From Anthopleura xanthogrammica (taxonomy: Eukaryota > Cnidaria > Anthozoa > Actiniaria > Actiniidae), in assembly GCA_964019055.1 (NCBI GenBank), contig OZ025210.1:15828332-15892331 (forward strand): a DNA stretch of 64,000 bases, read 5' to 3'. The notes under the pieces are model-generated. The model was not told the origin of the DNA and did not search any database. It was given only the letters and a program-made list of their open reading frames with translations. The translations under genes were made by a program, and so were the position numbers. Numbering within the stretch: the stretch's first letter is position 1; every line of letters begins with the position of its first letter. Positions 34,694-48,065 of the stretch are shown here, piece after piece.

Positions 34694-34840
34694 GCATGAA
34701 TTTAAACTTGATGCTTACTTACAGAAAGCTGTGTCCAATAATAAGAAAAAAGAAAATTGCTTCTCTTCATTCTGGTCGGCTATAGTTCAATCCAAAACAG
34801 TTTATTATTTGTAATCAATAATGAATAGTACCTGCATTAT

Positions 34841-35541
34841 TTTTTTAGAGAATATATACTTTTCGATTTGCCAAGAGACTGCTACAGAAAAAATATATTT
34901 TCACTATGTGCGAAACCTTCAAACTGTCCAAAAATGATTCTTAGATAGATATTCTTTTTATTTCTGCAAATAATTCTTTGGGCAAATAAAAGAGTACATT
35001 TTTAGAGCCCTTCAAAAACTGCTCAAAATGTCTAAAATCTTGACTTTAGGAGGTCAATGTTATTTATAGTCGGAACCCATTCATTATATACGAACATCTT
35101 TATATACACGTTTTAAGCCTTGTAATATGAAATGACAATACATGTTTAGAAGATCTAACCTTTTCTTTTATAGAATTCCAGTAAAATGCCCAATTCATCT
35201 GTGAATATGATCCACTTTTCTATTCAAAGTTCACGATACATCCCGAGCCGTTCCACAGTCTCAACACATGCCAACAGGCTAACACTGAAATTGTTTGATT
35301 TTTCAACCAATGTAAATTGTCTAACTCTTACTAGATCAATTCTTCTTTATTTCATCCTAGATTGGTTGAAATTTTCTTGTTATTCTACGCGATTCCCGAA
35401 CTTTAAAGGTTAAAAAACCAGTTGATCGACTGCCAAGACTTTCCCGTGCTTGAATAAACAAAACGAATATGCAAATTCGCATGGCCGTGATATTTTGGAC
35501 GTACAAAACATTTCATAAAGGGAGGGGAGGGACAATTTAGT
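34841..35541. repeat. Left terminal inverted repeat
   Basis: Pairs with 40587-41290. Its inner end is the GGGAGGGGAGGGACAATTTA block. No genuine coding sequence. Confidence 0.88.
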
Positions 35542-35903
35542 AACTTGCAAGTTAGAAAAAAGAAATGTTTGATACCGAGAACGACAATTGCAAAAAAACA
35601 CACGTAGAAAAGATATAGGTCAAATGCATGCATTTCAACTCTCAAGCGCACGAGATAATGTGTTAGATTTTAAACTTACGAAAATTTTTTTTGTTCAGTT
35701 ACTGATACAGAGGCTGGGTCCTTTGCCGAGGATAATTTACATTGCGTTCAGGTATATACGATGGTAGTACGGAACCACCTACCGTCCAGCTGAATGTTTC
35801 TGGTAATAACCGTAAATGTGATCTAATAATAGAATAATAGTTAGACAATTTACCGTCCATTTTCACTAAAACCTGGTCTATTGTTAGATACTATGAAATT
35901 ACT

Positions 35904-38900
35904 TCATGTTTTGCTTTGGCAGCTGCATGTTTCAACAAGGCTGTTTAACAAACTGATGTATGGCTGCTTCCTTCTTGACTTTATCGTGGAAATGTCTAGC
36001 TCGTGAAATTGACAAATATCCTGTAGCATCTGTATGGAGAACTTTTGAAGTTTAGAGTTAGCGGCCATCTCACAAATGTTATATGCATCGAACATGATGG
36101 GATGACGAGTAGCTAATTCATCTATGACTTCATCAGTTAATTCTTCGATTTCTCTTTCAATGTCCGCATCGTCCTCGTCCTCGTCCTCGTCCTCGTCGTC
36201 TTCTCCCTCCTCGTACTCCTCTCCCTCCTTTCCACCCACATCTTGCAGGTCTTTGTCGGTTGGAAGAGCCTTCTTTTTCGCCAAGCGCGAGAAAAAGCTA
36301 CTGATCTGTCGGGGAGTTAAATAGTCTGAGTTAAATAGTCTTAAAAAGCATAGCACCATCTAAGTTTCTTGCTTTTCTCATTGCCTGGGATACATTGTTT
36401 GGATCCGCTTTGATTCCTGTTTGCTCCCCAACTAAAAAGATGTTAGTTAAATACTTTCTCTGCGCATCACTGAATCGTTTCCTTTTGGTGCCAGAGGATT
36501 TCAATGCCCAGCCCATTGGTAACGACGAGACATAGGATGCAGTCTGAGGGATCTTGTCATCATTGGATGTATTTCCTGCCAGTGCGTCACTCCCATGTTC
36601 GAGCTTTGTAGCATAAGACAGCATGGCTTTGTCAAAGAGTGTTTCGTGTTCCAAAACGTATTTATGTTTTCCAAAATCAAGATGACGCTGTAGAGATGAG
36701 AATCTTTGAAAGGTTTTAATGGATCCCTCTTCAAGACACGAAAACAGGTTTACATGGCATGACTCCGTGTCATCGCTGGTCTCATCATCAGATTCAGGAG
36801 GTTCTGGTACTCCTTCTTTTATCTGTGTTTCTGCTAGATGGGGTTTAGACGCAGTCTTCTTCCTTGCAGTGATATTAATAAACTCAGGTTGTGGAGAGGC
36901 TGCGTCCTCAATCATTTTGAGCTTTGGTGTTGTATAACTTTTTGGTAAACCAAATTTAGACCACTTGATTGATTTTCCATCTCCGATCCCATATTCTCTC
37001 CATACTTTGATGGACTTGCTGCTGTATTCGATGTTATTGATAAAACTTACACCCTCCCATTTTGCTGGCGGCGAGGAAGTTGGGATACATGGCGGTCCAC
37101 AGAGCATGACCCTTACTCCAGGGAGACTTGAAGCTTCAATAGCAACTTTCATTTGATTTGCTGTTTGAACATCGTGACCAGTATTGACATATATTCTTAT
37201 GCTGTTCTTGATTGTAGCTGCTTTACGGTCACAGGCCCCTTTGCCACCCTGGGGATCTGAGAAGTCAATTCTCACCTTCACTTTATGAGTGGTAGCTATT
37301 TGCTGAATTGCTAATAACGTGACTGCACTGTGGTAGCAACCAGCGTTATCCTGCCAGGTATACTTGATTCAATTCTGGTAAAGTGGTCTTGAGTTGTTTT
37401 ACGACATCATCAATTACAGCCAGGACAGCCAGACCATTTTGGATGCATTTTTGGAAAATGTGCACAAACTTTAACACCTGTAGTTGGCCTTGATGTCTTC
37501 TGGTGGCAACAGAAATGTGCCATGAAATTCCTCGTTTGCCAAACCAATCAGATTGGCTTTCACGGTATTTTCTTGGGAGGAATTTCATGGCCCAGTCTAA
37601 GACAACAAGGACAGAGTTGGGCTCCAAGCTTTTCAGGACATCAAGTCGTGCTTCATCTTGGTTAATTGAGCGGAGTGCGTGAGCTTTCCAGGCTTCTACG
37701 TTCTTCTTAGACTGAGAAACTGTATATCTCATCTCATCCTTCTCTTCATCAGGCATCTGAATGGATTCCAACACTGATTCAATCTCTTTAATTACATCTG
37801 GGAAAAGATTACATCTATTACAACCAAGATCATGCTGATGATCGCAGGTTGTAGAATGTTTCTTTTCAGCCTCAAAGCTAAGGGCGTAGGCCCTACAGTG
37901 GTTAGGAACTCGGGAGTTTGAAGACACATGAACCTAAACGAGATAAAAATGAGTGATAGAGTACTCGTACTAAACCCATGAAACAAATAGCACTAATTAA
38001 ACAATAGAAAACAATAGAATTAGCGTAATTTAGCACAAATTAGTACTATCACTAGCGTAGGGAGGGGGTCACCCCATGAATTTTTGGTAATAATTTTTTC
38101 TAAATTTTTGTTTTGTTTTGCTTTTTTTTTTTACTTTTTTATCTTTTTTTATTCTATGAATTCCGTCCCCTCCTCCAATTCTGGGTCCTCGCTGCGCCGC
38201 TGATCATGATTGTTATGAACTACATTTAACTTGGTATTTCTTGCGCTTGCTTTTTTCCGACTATCATGAATTATGATGATAATACCTGCCTTGTAATCGC
38301 CTTTAAGGTAACGTTTAGCAAGTTTCAACTTGTTGGTTTGCTCCTTCTCCCAGGAGAGCCCCTTTTCATAAGTGTCTCCAAGCTTTTCGATAATGACTTG
38401 AATGTCATCGAAGGCCTTCGCTCCATCCGCGGAGAAGTAGTCGAGCCCGTGTAAAGACTTGCGAACAGACTCTGAGCAAACTTTGAGGACTCTGCATAGG
38501 GTACTTCGGCTCACTGGCTCAAAGTCGGTCTCACGGCAATAGCTTTGATATTGCTGGACAGTATGCTCGGGAATTGATGACCTAACAACGTTGGGTACCC
38601 TTATTTCTGTGTTGGAGGAAAGCTTCAATGTTTTCTCACCAAACGGCAAATCTTGCATGACGTGTGTACTAGTTATAAATGATATGAAATGGTCCAGTTT
38701 TTCCCGCGAAATAAACATTCTTGTAGTTTTTACAACAGGAACAACAGATCCTCTGCCATGAAGTAACAAGTGATGGCGAGCTATGTTATATCGATATCTT
38801 GACAAGTCTGGGATCCAGGTTTGGAGTGCTTTAAATGAAACTTTATCTGCCATAATTGACAACATTTGCCTGCGCGTACTCCAGTTGCTCGCATTATTAT

Positions 38901-40355
38901 AACACTCAACGAGTGCTTCTAACAGTGTGGAATCACTATCACTTCTTTCGTCGTCATATTCTGTTTTTAAAGCCGTCAACAACATCTCGGAACTTTCAGG
39001 GGCAATCTCTTCCAGCGCTGCAGAAACAACCTGCCTTGCTTTACGCGTATAATAACGCTTTGTACGTTCTGCTGCCTGATCCCATGGAATGGTCAGAGAA
39101 TTACGTATTGGACTTATGTCCCTTGACGCCAAGAACAGGTTAAGCTTTTCTCTGGAGTTTCTTTTACCTCCACATTCCTCCCCTGACAGATCTAGACTCA
39201 TTGAAATCTCAGGCTGATAGACACTTGCTTGAGAGTCGTCTAATGTCATGGTACTATGCGGTGTACCCGGAATGGAAGTTTCCCGCTGGAAATTGAAAGT
39301 TATCTCATCGTCATCCTTGTGAAAAACAAAAAGATAGTAGTATTAAATAAATATTTTGAGTACATAAAGGTATATGAAAGCCGTGACTGAGGTATATGGG
39401 AAACTAGTCTAACAATTTATTTGATTGACGGAAGTCTATATTGGCCGATTTCCATATCGCGACAGTTACCCAGTCGATCAGCGCGTAGTAATGAAAATAG
39501 TGGTAACATAATGACACTACACTCATTTTAACAAATTGTTTTTGCCAAGAAAGATTAAATGGAAAAGAAAAAGAAATGTGATCACCGTAGTGAATAAGTT
39601 TTTTGGGCTAATGGATTTTTTTAAGGCAGTGCTACATCCGGCGCGCAAGTAGAAAATAGTAACGAAAAGAAACAGGGAAAATATATATCTTACCAGTTTT
39701 ACGTCATTCATTTGTTCTGTCATGGCATCAATTTTAATTTTGGATGCTGAAGGATTGGCATAATGCTCTTCACTCTCTGCCACATATCTCAGAAATTCTC
39801 TACATTTCCTGCAGATACCTTGAAGTATAGATAAGCAAAACACTTATTAGAACTATAATAGTTCTGCATCATTTCAGACAATACTTTTCAGTATATTAAT
39901 CTTATGAACTATGACGTACCTGATCCAACTGGAACTAACAAGCCCGTGCGTCGAAAAATAACTGCTGATTCTTGTTTCCCTATACCTCGGTCGCCTTTTG
40001 ACCAACCTCCTTTGCTTTTCACATGGTTGGAGATACCTTCAGGGACTCTACATCTTGTGCTTGAGCCTCTGCTCCAGCTCAAACCAAGTGTCGAGCGATG
40101 ACGCGGGCATATTGTCATTGAAGTTAATCGTCCAGGCTCAGAAAACAGCGCTGCGCGACATAGAATAGGGTCAATCTCATTTTCAATCACAGAAAAGTTG
40201 TAAGAAGTCTTGTGTTTCGAGATGTCTTTTCCACAGGTAAGCAAAGGGATAATCTGCGTGTTTTGTTTTCGGTCTCTCAAGTCAAAGCCGCAAATTCCAC
40301 CTACGATCGATTTAAATGAGCAGCAAGCTTCCATGGTTTTCTTTACTCCTCGCAA
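35904..40355 (-). pseudogene. Transposase-like multi-exon gene of an unnamed family, two lesions
   Basis: Exon A 39920-40334 or -40355 (Cys-rich; PGRLTSMTICPRHR); exon B 39694-39818 (ICRKCREFLRYV); exon C 38290-39315 (VRVPNVVRSSIPEHTV-like box, KLAKRYLKGDYK); exon D from 37933 (VHVSSNSRVPNH). Phases 1, 0, 0 match, and the C/D intron is GC-AG. Exon D carries LDWAMKFLPRKYRESQ and GKRGISWH, then DNAGCYHSA and DFSDPQGGKGACDRKAA, which look like acidic boxes of an RNase-H-fold transposase. A C2H2-like finger that lost one Cys and a C-terminal domain with an acidic run follow. A frameshift near 37350 and a 14-bp tandem duplication at 36314-36341 break the frame. Related degenerate copy at 12201-14392. 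Transposase is inferred from boxes and inverted repeats; a domesticated protein is possible. Confidence 0.65.
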
Positions 40356-40586
40356 ACTAATTTACAAGGGAATAGCTGATCATGCAATTTTAAGTGTTTA
40401 CTCAACTCCTTCCCCGGGTCCAGTGGGACGTTGTATTGATGACGCGCCGCTAATAGAAAATTATAATATCAAGAGCAACAACAACATGATTAGGACGTTT
40501 TTCCAAATAGCCAAATCCATAATCATCAATTTTATTTATTTAAAAAAATTCCTTTATATTCGAAATAACTGATTCAAAGTTGTTAA

Positions 40587-41290
40587 ATTGTCCCTCCCCT
40601 CCCTTTATGAAATGTTTTGTACGTCCAAAATATCACGGCCATGCGAATTTGCATATTCGTTTTGTTTATTCAAGCACGGGAAAGTCTTGGCAGTCGATCA
40701 ACTGGTTTTTTAACCTTTAAAGTTCGGGAATCGCGTAGAATAACAAGAAAATTTCAACCAATCTAGGATGAAATAAAGAAGAATTGATCTAGTAAGAGTT
40801 AGACAATTTACATTGGTTGAAAAATCAAACAATTTCAGTGTTAGCCTGTTGGCATGTGTTGAGACTGTGGAACGGCTCGGGATGTATCGTGAACTTTGAA
40901 TAGAAAAGTGGATCATATTCACAGATGAATTGGGCATTTTACTGGAATTCTATAAAAGAAAAGGTTAGATCTTCTAAACATGTATTGTCATTTCATATTA
41001 CAAGGCTTAAAACGTGTATATAAAGATGTTCGTATATAATGAATGGGTTCCGACTATAAATAACATTGACCTCCTAAAGTCAAGATTTTAGACATTTTGA
41101 GCAGTTTTTGAAGGGCTCTAAAAATGTACTCTTTTATTTGCCCAAAGAATTATTTGCAGAAATAGAAAGAATATCTATCTAAGAATCATTGACCAATTTT
41201 TTGGACAGTTTGAAGGTTTCGCACATAGTGAAAATATTTTTTTTCTGTAGCAGTCTCTTGGCAAATCGAAAAGTATATATTCTCTAAAAA
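40587..41290. repeat. Right terminal inverted repeat
   Basis: Inverted partner of 34841-35541, with a few indels (for example an extra TTGACCAA-like insertion near 41190). Confidence 0.88.
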
Positions 41291-41659
41291 AAAATTTTAT
41301 TCATTACAAAATGCTTCAATTTTGCTCAAAATCAAATAAAGTAATGTTTGAATATCTATCTTCAATATTTTAGGCATTAGAAGTCTGTAGGATTTCTGGT
41401 GTTGGTAAACAGGAGCTTCAAACTTGAGTTAAATTTTGGCGTGTCAAACGGCCAATTTTAGGGAATATTTTCAAAAAATTATTTCTCGAAAACTATACAA
41501 TATTTTTTGAAAAAAACTAGACAATTCTCTTTGTTTCATTATTGTCTCTCTAACTTCAAAATATGAAAACATTCGAATTTTTTAACCTTGCCGCGATATG
41601 TCTGATATTCTCTGACATCCACTCTTAATACTTTATTTTCAATCTTTTGAACATTTTTT

Positions 41660-41870
41660 GAGATGTTTGTTTGTAGCGGAGCTCCCGCGCGGGCCGAAGG
41701 CCCGCGCGAGCGGAGCACCATACTTAAGAAAAAATGGTAACCCATCGAGTTGATTTTTCATGGCTTGATTTGTCCATACATACATACACACACACACACA
41801 CACATACATACGTCCATGTACCACTTTGCACAGGGTTCCCGCGCGCTTTGCTAACTCACAAATGCATAGA
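41660..41870. repeat. GC-rich dispersed repeat, copy 1
   Basis: Starts with GCGGAGCTCCCGCGCGGGCC and an inverted GGCCCGCGCGAGCGGAGC. It continues to CATACATACACAC repeats and TGTACCACTTTGCACAGGGTTCCCGCGCGCTTTGC. Related pieces are at 47015-47080 and 47830-48000. Spurious frames read APLARA-like peptides. Confidence 0.7.
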
Positions 41871-42487
41871 AAAATTGCAATAATGTAGTCAAAGATGGAT
41901 GAAGAAGTAATTTTTCTTATTTTTGCAATGATAGCGATGAAATATCCAAGATATATATATAAACTTCAACTTCTTATTATTTATCAAAGATCGCCAACAT
42001 CTTGTCAGTGAGGAATAGAAAAACAGTACGGATTATAGTAACATATGGCGAGATTTGTGACGTCACGGCCTATTGTCTTCGTACTGAAACCAAAAAGTAA
42101 TTCAAAAATATTCTGCTTTCTATTAAATCTACTGTCTGGGCTCTCACGGACACTACACTCGGGATATTTTTACTCAGACAGCAACACGTGGATTTCAAGA
42201 TACCAGATATAGTAAATAATGCTGGATTTGTCAAGTTTTTCCTATAGATTTCATGAATTTTCTGCAGTCAGTTGGCCGCGATATTGTCAAAGCGAGTAGG
42301 AGAAACTCGATAAATCAACATATTTTACATTATTCCAATTTCTTTCTAAGATCATCGTATTTTTTTATGTGTTCTAAGATAAATTATCTTGGTTTGTGCG
42401 AAGTTTCAACATGGTACCACCTTAAACAAACCGGTACCACTCTTCGAAAGATTGAGTTTCCAACGGCCATACTGAAGCTCTTGTTTA

Positions 42488-43008
42488 CGGTAAACCTCGG
42501 GTTGAGTGTTTTGGTTTGTCATGCTCTTAGACTTTGTTTTCACTTTATAAATTACAAGATAGTTTTTAATATGCCTTTTAATAGACTCTTCTAGTTCTAA
42601 TCGTATAGCCAACTTTACCAGTAAGTCTTAACTTTTCAATTCAGTAGAGTTATGTTCCTCTCTATACGGCGATGGCGTTACTGAGTCGAGTTGAGTTTAG
42701 CAGTCAACTACTGTGGCTTGTGTATTTATTTGTGCGCAGATCGCTTTATGAATTATTGTGAAATTTATGTGATATCTTGAAAACTCAGTATTAGATCTTC
42801 ATAATTGGAAATGACTAGATATAACAGCGGAATTGTTCTTCTTGTCAAATACAACATAAGTCTTACTTTATATAGTTAAAAGGTTGATCGCGAAGTTTCC
42901 CACTGAAACCGCTACTTTGAACAGCAATGTACTCTACCATAAAGCTTGTCACACACGATTTATACATCCTTATGGTACAATGGCAACACTCACTTTCTAA
43001 AAGTGTAG
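42488..43008. repeat. Dispersed repeat, copy 2
   Basis: Direct-orientation partner of 17121-17641. The flanks on both sides differ between the two copies, so only this ~520 bp was duplicated or transposed. Confidence 0.8.
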
Positions 43009-43009
43009 T

Positions 43010-46000
43010 AATAAAAAGTCCAGTTCAATATTTCACTTGCGATTCAGTTTTATCTAAACCTCGCAAAGTCCTTTAGGATCTCGACCGCCACATTCAATGT
43101 TTTGATTCTGCTTGAGTTTGTGACGTTTTGCAGCCGAACTCATCAAACAATTTATACTGTTCTTTGATGCAGGCTTGTTGAGAAGCTTGAGGTCGTACAA
43201 GAATCACTGCTCTCCTTCGCAGGGCTCCATTTAATATCAGTGTTCGTATCAATCTCCCTCCCCATTGACGACTGTGGAGCAAGATTCGATTACGGTTCGA
43301 CTATAAAACACGCAAACACGTGTCTTCTCCATTCGGCCGCTCGATCGTCGATCATTTAGAACGAATTCACCAGCGAATTACAGTAGGTTTGTCTGCCGCT
43401 GCGATCAGTATTCGCTCTGCTGGAAAACAATCCTCTGACATAAGTTTCGGTTTTCAAGAAAGATTTGAATTTAAAAACCCGGCGGCTCGAAACAGCGATG
43501 CTTATACTAGTAATCAGGTGGATCTGGAGTATAGCTTTCCACCTTGACAGCTCGTTGACAGATGGATAATTGTCAACCAATGGGAATTTTGCGTTGTGTG
43601 GGCAACGCGTAATTCATTTCTCTGTGTGTTGTCCACAGTCCCTACTTTTCCTCTCCCCGCGTGCCGCTTCAAACTCACCCTCACTCCCCGCGCGTCCAAG
43701 GCAGGAAAAAGCCTGACTCGACTGAGTTAGGAGGGAAAAAAGGGACTGTTCACAGTCTATTTATGGTAGGTAATTTCAACTGTACTAGTCCAAATATTAA
43801 AAGGAGAATAAGCCTTTATTCTACTTTATTTAAGCCATTATTCATCTGTTATTCTATTATAGCTCTTTTTAACTTTTAACCAACGCTCTAATTGTGCATT
43901 TCCCGTCTCAATATAGGTGATTCAATCAAGTTAAGGATTAGCAAAATACCGTCCACATTTTCGGGTTTTTACGAGCTAAGAACATATTTTTTACACAGTC
44001 ATTACTGAAGATTAGACTGTCAAGAAAAAATATTTTTCGGCTCAAATAACACATATCATGGGTGTTTTCTGCTTTTGAAAACTGTTTTTTTTTTAGCTGA
44101 AAACTGTTTTTTTTTTTAGTTTTTAAACCTGAATTTTTAGTATTTTTAGTGTTTTGAAAAACAATGATTGGTCGTCAAATCAGTCGCATGAAATTGAATG
44201 ATTTGATAAGTTCAAGTTAAGAAAAGCCATAGCATTTTTTGTCAGACGCATGAAGATTAAAGTATCCAAGTATAAGTCGATGATCAGGATCCGTAATACA
44301 CTCCTCCAGTTGAACCTATCTCATAAAATTCAGAAGCAAGGTCAACTAGACCTTTCCCGAATTCGCTTGGATGATCACGAAACAATGGTTCCAAGTATGA
44401 ACTGAACTTGATTCTCATATTTATCAAGGTTAACCTCGACTTGAAGCCATTGTTTCGTAATCATCCAAGCGCATTCGGGTAAGGTATATTGCTGATTCCC
44501 TAATCTTTGCGTCCCCAAAATATTTTTCAACGCCTCCCTTCAATTTTAGGCTCATTGTTATCAAGAACAGCCAAAACCAGCTACACTAATCATTCATACG
44601 AGGGTATAAGCTATTTATATATCATCATTGAGTCAGTTTCTTTTGTTCACTGGCGGTCTTTATCCTTCATATTCACCCAACGGCAGCTTATCCAGGTTGA
44701 TATCTAGTTATCAACCCCGTGCTTAAGAAACTTTCCCAATGATGATATAAGGCGCTCATATACCTTAAACATCGGTGGATATAAGATATATCAACCCTCG
44801 GCTTCGATTCGGGTTGATATATCTCATATCCACGTCGGTAACGGTTTATAACATTTACATTAGAGTGAAGCTATTGCTTTTTTCGATCGACGGTGTGCTT
44901 CGCATATGATAAGATTGTGCTATTTTGACGTGTAAGAACGTCCATATTTGCCATAAAATGTTAAATTATGTTTTTTAACTTATTGATCTATTTTACTGAT
45001 TTAGGTTTGGGGTACGGGGATTCGATTCGTTTAACTGTAGGATCAAGACATCCATGTTTTCTACTAATTCATGGCTCCTAGTTTTTGGTTTTAACAGCCG
45101 ACGGCTCTTAATTGATAAAGTGACCAGAAATAGAAAAGAGAATAAAAAAATGAAAAAAATTAAGGCACTAACTTGTCTAACCTTCGCAAAAGTCTTTATC
45201 TTTTCTCGTTTCTTTCGTTGTTGATTCAGAAAACCTCAGTAAAACCGAAAGAGGTATATTATAAAGCGAAAATATCAGATTGAATAGCATTAAATTAAAA
45301 TTCCCTAAGCTAATTAATGTCACGCTATTAGCCTTAACAAAGCAATTGAACATTCTTGTTTTGAACAAAAATGAGTGCGAATCACAAGAGAAGAGAAAGA
45401 AAGAAACCTTAATTAAGCATCAAGAGGATAAAAAAAAGAAGATTATTGAGGAAATTCTAACTTCGGAATCACTGGAAGATTGAAATATGTTAAACTTTTC
45501 TCACACGATAGAATTCAGCCCGGAAAAAATCAAAGCTTGGTCCCAGCCCCTCTCGACTTGAAATCCGGCAGTTGTTAAAAAAGGTTGCAGATGGCTAACA
45601 ACCCAATGGTAATATCTATAAACGTTAAATTCACCTAAAACAAAACGTAGCGTTTTTATTTCTGTACATTACAAAATTTGATGTTGTTAAAACTTAATTC
45701 TATAGTAACGACTAACGGTTAATATCTGAAGTCAATATAAATGTATACTCTGAATAACGCTAAAGTTTCTATTTATGGTTATGAAACTACAAGAAACTAC
45801 AGCTACTTGAAGAAAGCACAGAGAAAAAAAATATTCTTACATAAAAGAAACTACAAGTTTGAAGCCACAGTTCGAAACCGTTTTAGCTCTTTCTGTACGG
45901 GTTTCCTAATGTTTCGTTTTCTAACCGTTGCACGTGTAAGCAACCAACTTGGTTTAGAAGTAAGTCTATGTTGCTTACACGGTATAGTCGCTTTCGAGAT

Positions 46001-46990
46001 AGTTCACCACAAGAAAATCAAACCTATCAAATGTTATAAGAGTGTGACTTTTTAAACAAAGTAATTGAAAAAAATGGGTTTTCAAATATGGACGCTCCTT
46101 ATTTTTCATATATAGACAGGTTTTTTTTTACTAAAATTAAACTTCGTAGGAAGTAGTAATCCAAACTGTATGTTTACGAATTCAAGAAGACACAACAATT
46201 TGTTTTACTTTATGATAAATTTGTATCTTCAGTATTATTGAGCAAATATTTATATAATCTCAACGTATGATTTGTAGTATACCGTGGGAAATTCCGAAAA
46301 TAGATCTAAATAGATTAATAATCTTAAGCTTGTGAGTTAAAAATATCAATATAGGGAAGAACAGAAACAACTTAAGAACTAGAAAGTGACAAAGCCGCTT
46401 TCGAAGGTGAACGTAAATAAATAAAAAGTATAGAAGAAGGACTTCCTATACTTGCATATTCATGTGCCACTTATTAGCCTACTTTCGACTATCCCGAACG
46501 GGAGTATTTGTAAAAATCACTGAAGCGGTTGAATTATTCACTGATTGAATTATTCACTGATTGAATTATTCACTGACTGAATATGCGCCGGGCTTACCGT
46601 ACGAAAAATCGCTAGCGAAATAGTATTTTAATGGCTTAGCAGTTTCAAAATTGGGAACATCTTTGACTGAATATTAGTCATGTCGACTTATGTCTTCCTT
46701 AATTTCGCAAAACCTGAATATATACATTTAAAGGGTTGCTGCTTCTATTACTTATTAGTAAGCAAAAACAACTACTTCATAATTAAGCGCTTCAGCCGCG
46801 GAGCCGAACGACGACAACGTTTTGTCATATGACTGTATAATGTAACTGATACCTCTCCAACGGCTACAAAATTGTGTCCCGATCGACGGTGGTTGTGAGT
46901 CGCAGTAAAAAGAGGAAACTGAAACGTTGGAACGCGGAAAGCGGAAATTCGATACATTTCATTATACTCCAATTTTTCTACAAGAATCAA
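43010..46990. other. Intergenic with hairpins, no gene recognised
   Basis: No supported coding sequence. Two long imperfect hairpins occur: arms 44351-44388 and 44447-44484 (38 bp, 3-4 mismatches), and 44770-44838, where a GATATATCAACCC arm is mirrored. A 20-bp GAATTATTCACTGATT tandem repeat lies at 46525-46577. Open frames at 43320-43547, 45280-45483 and 45741-46055 show no domain I recognise. Confidence 0.5.
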
Positions 46991-47014
46991 CATGAATTGA
47001 AATTCAATACATTT

Positions 47015-48005
47015 TATAATAGCGGACCTCCCGCGCGGGCCCAGGACGCGTGCGAGCGGAGCATCATATTTCAGGTAATTCCGTAGTAATATATCCGAAC
47101 ATAGAATTTTAATAAAACTTCGCACAGTTATTAGGTTAATGTTACTCATTCCAAAAATAAAATAAAAAAGTGGGGTCACCATGCTCGTTTAGGCGCTAGA
47201 TGACAGTAGTTTATGGCATTTTTGGGGTCTTGCGAAAGAAATTTTCGAATCATGAAAATCGAAACAAAGGCCCCACTACTTTCAGGAAGTCATTGCTATC
47301 GTTGAAATATTAGCCTTATTCTATATTTTGTTAAGCAAAGCAACAGTTGGATGCCTAAATTTTTTCAGAAAATATAGTTGTAAAAAAGAGGGACTTTTCA
47401 ACTTCGATGGGCTTCCTATTATCGATCTGGAAATAGTTTTCCGCAGTATGTTTTTGAGAATATCTCGAAAACTGGACATGGAATTTTGTTTAAATTAAGA
47501 TATTTTATGGTAAACCTATTCCGTATTGATTTACTGAAATAAAAAAGATAGGTCACCGCGCTCGTTTTCGCGCTACAGCTCGCTAAGGTATGAATTTTGT
47601 CCTCAAAATGTAGTGACCGAGAGGGGACTAGGGAGAGATTACACACCAAAAAATATTGAAAAGGCTGTGATCTCTTTCTACATTTATACGAAACTCTCAT
47701 AACAATGCCTGATAACCTTGGTTTGATGATTTGCTGGTTGTTTTGGTTTGTTTTCTGTATTTTGAGTATTTTTAACAAACCTTTTTTACCAGCCGGCCGC
47801 CATTTTGTAATCGTAGTAATAGCCAATGTGCGCGAGCTCGCGCTGGAATTACCTTAAGAAAAAGTGGTATTCCACCACCTTTTTTTTTTCATACGTCTGT
47901 CCGTGTACCACTATGCACAGGGTTCCCGCGCGCTTTGCTTAATCACAAATGCACGGAAAAAATCGCAATAATGTAGTCAAAGATGGATCAAGAAGTTTTT
48001 ATTTT
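47015..48005. repeat. GC-rich dispersed repeat, further pieces
   Basis: 47015-47080 contains GCGGACCTCCCGCGCGGGCC and GTGCGAGCGGAGCATCATA. 47830-48000 contains GCGCGAGCTCGCGC then CACTATGCACAGGGTTCCCGCGCGC. These are diverged relatives of 41660-41870. Confidence 0.6.
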
Positions 48006-48065
48006 ATTTTTGCAATGCGAAAATAAGTTCAATTGAAGTCATGTAAACATTGATCGACTGCAGAA

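Larger units (their letters stand above)
34841..41290 (-). mobile_element. DNA transposon-like element with ~700-bp inverted repeats and a spliced transposase-like gene
   Basis: Inverted repeats at about 34841-35541 and 40587-41290 match almost base for base, including a mirrored 75-residue spurious frame (35186-35413 plus; 40710-40937 minus). They enclose one minus-strand multi-exon gene (35904-40355). Outer ends run into a T7/A9 tract and read TTTTTTAGAGAATATATAC inward. I could not define a target duplication. Gene plus long inverted repeats is the architecture of a cut-and-paste DNA transposon about 6.45 kb long. The superfamily is not one I can name. Confidence 0.75.

Noticed and set aside
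35186..35413. 75-residue protein MPNSSVNMIHFSIQ..., identical at 40710-40937
   Set aside because: Both copies lie in the terminal inverted repeats, and identity reflects the repeat rather than protein conservation. No domain is visible.
42253..42612. 113-residue plus-strand frame and its minus-strand counterpart
   Set aside because: It overlaps the dispersed repeat shared with 17121-17641. No conserved domain and no splice context.
45741..46055. 104-residue frame MYTLNNAKVSIYGYETT...
   Set aside because: Composition follows the local AT-rich background; no domain, no splice sites and no paralogue in the window.
46772..47182. 136-residue minus-strand frame with APLARVLGPRG
   Set aside because: The recognisable peptide comes from the GC-rich dispersed repeat also present at 41660-41870.
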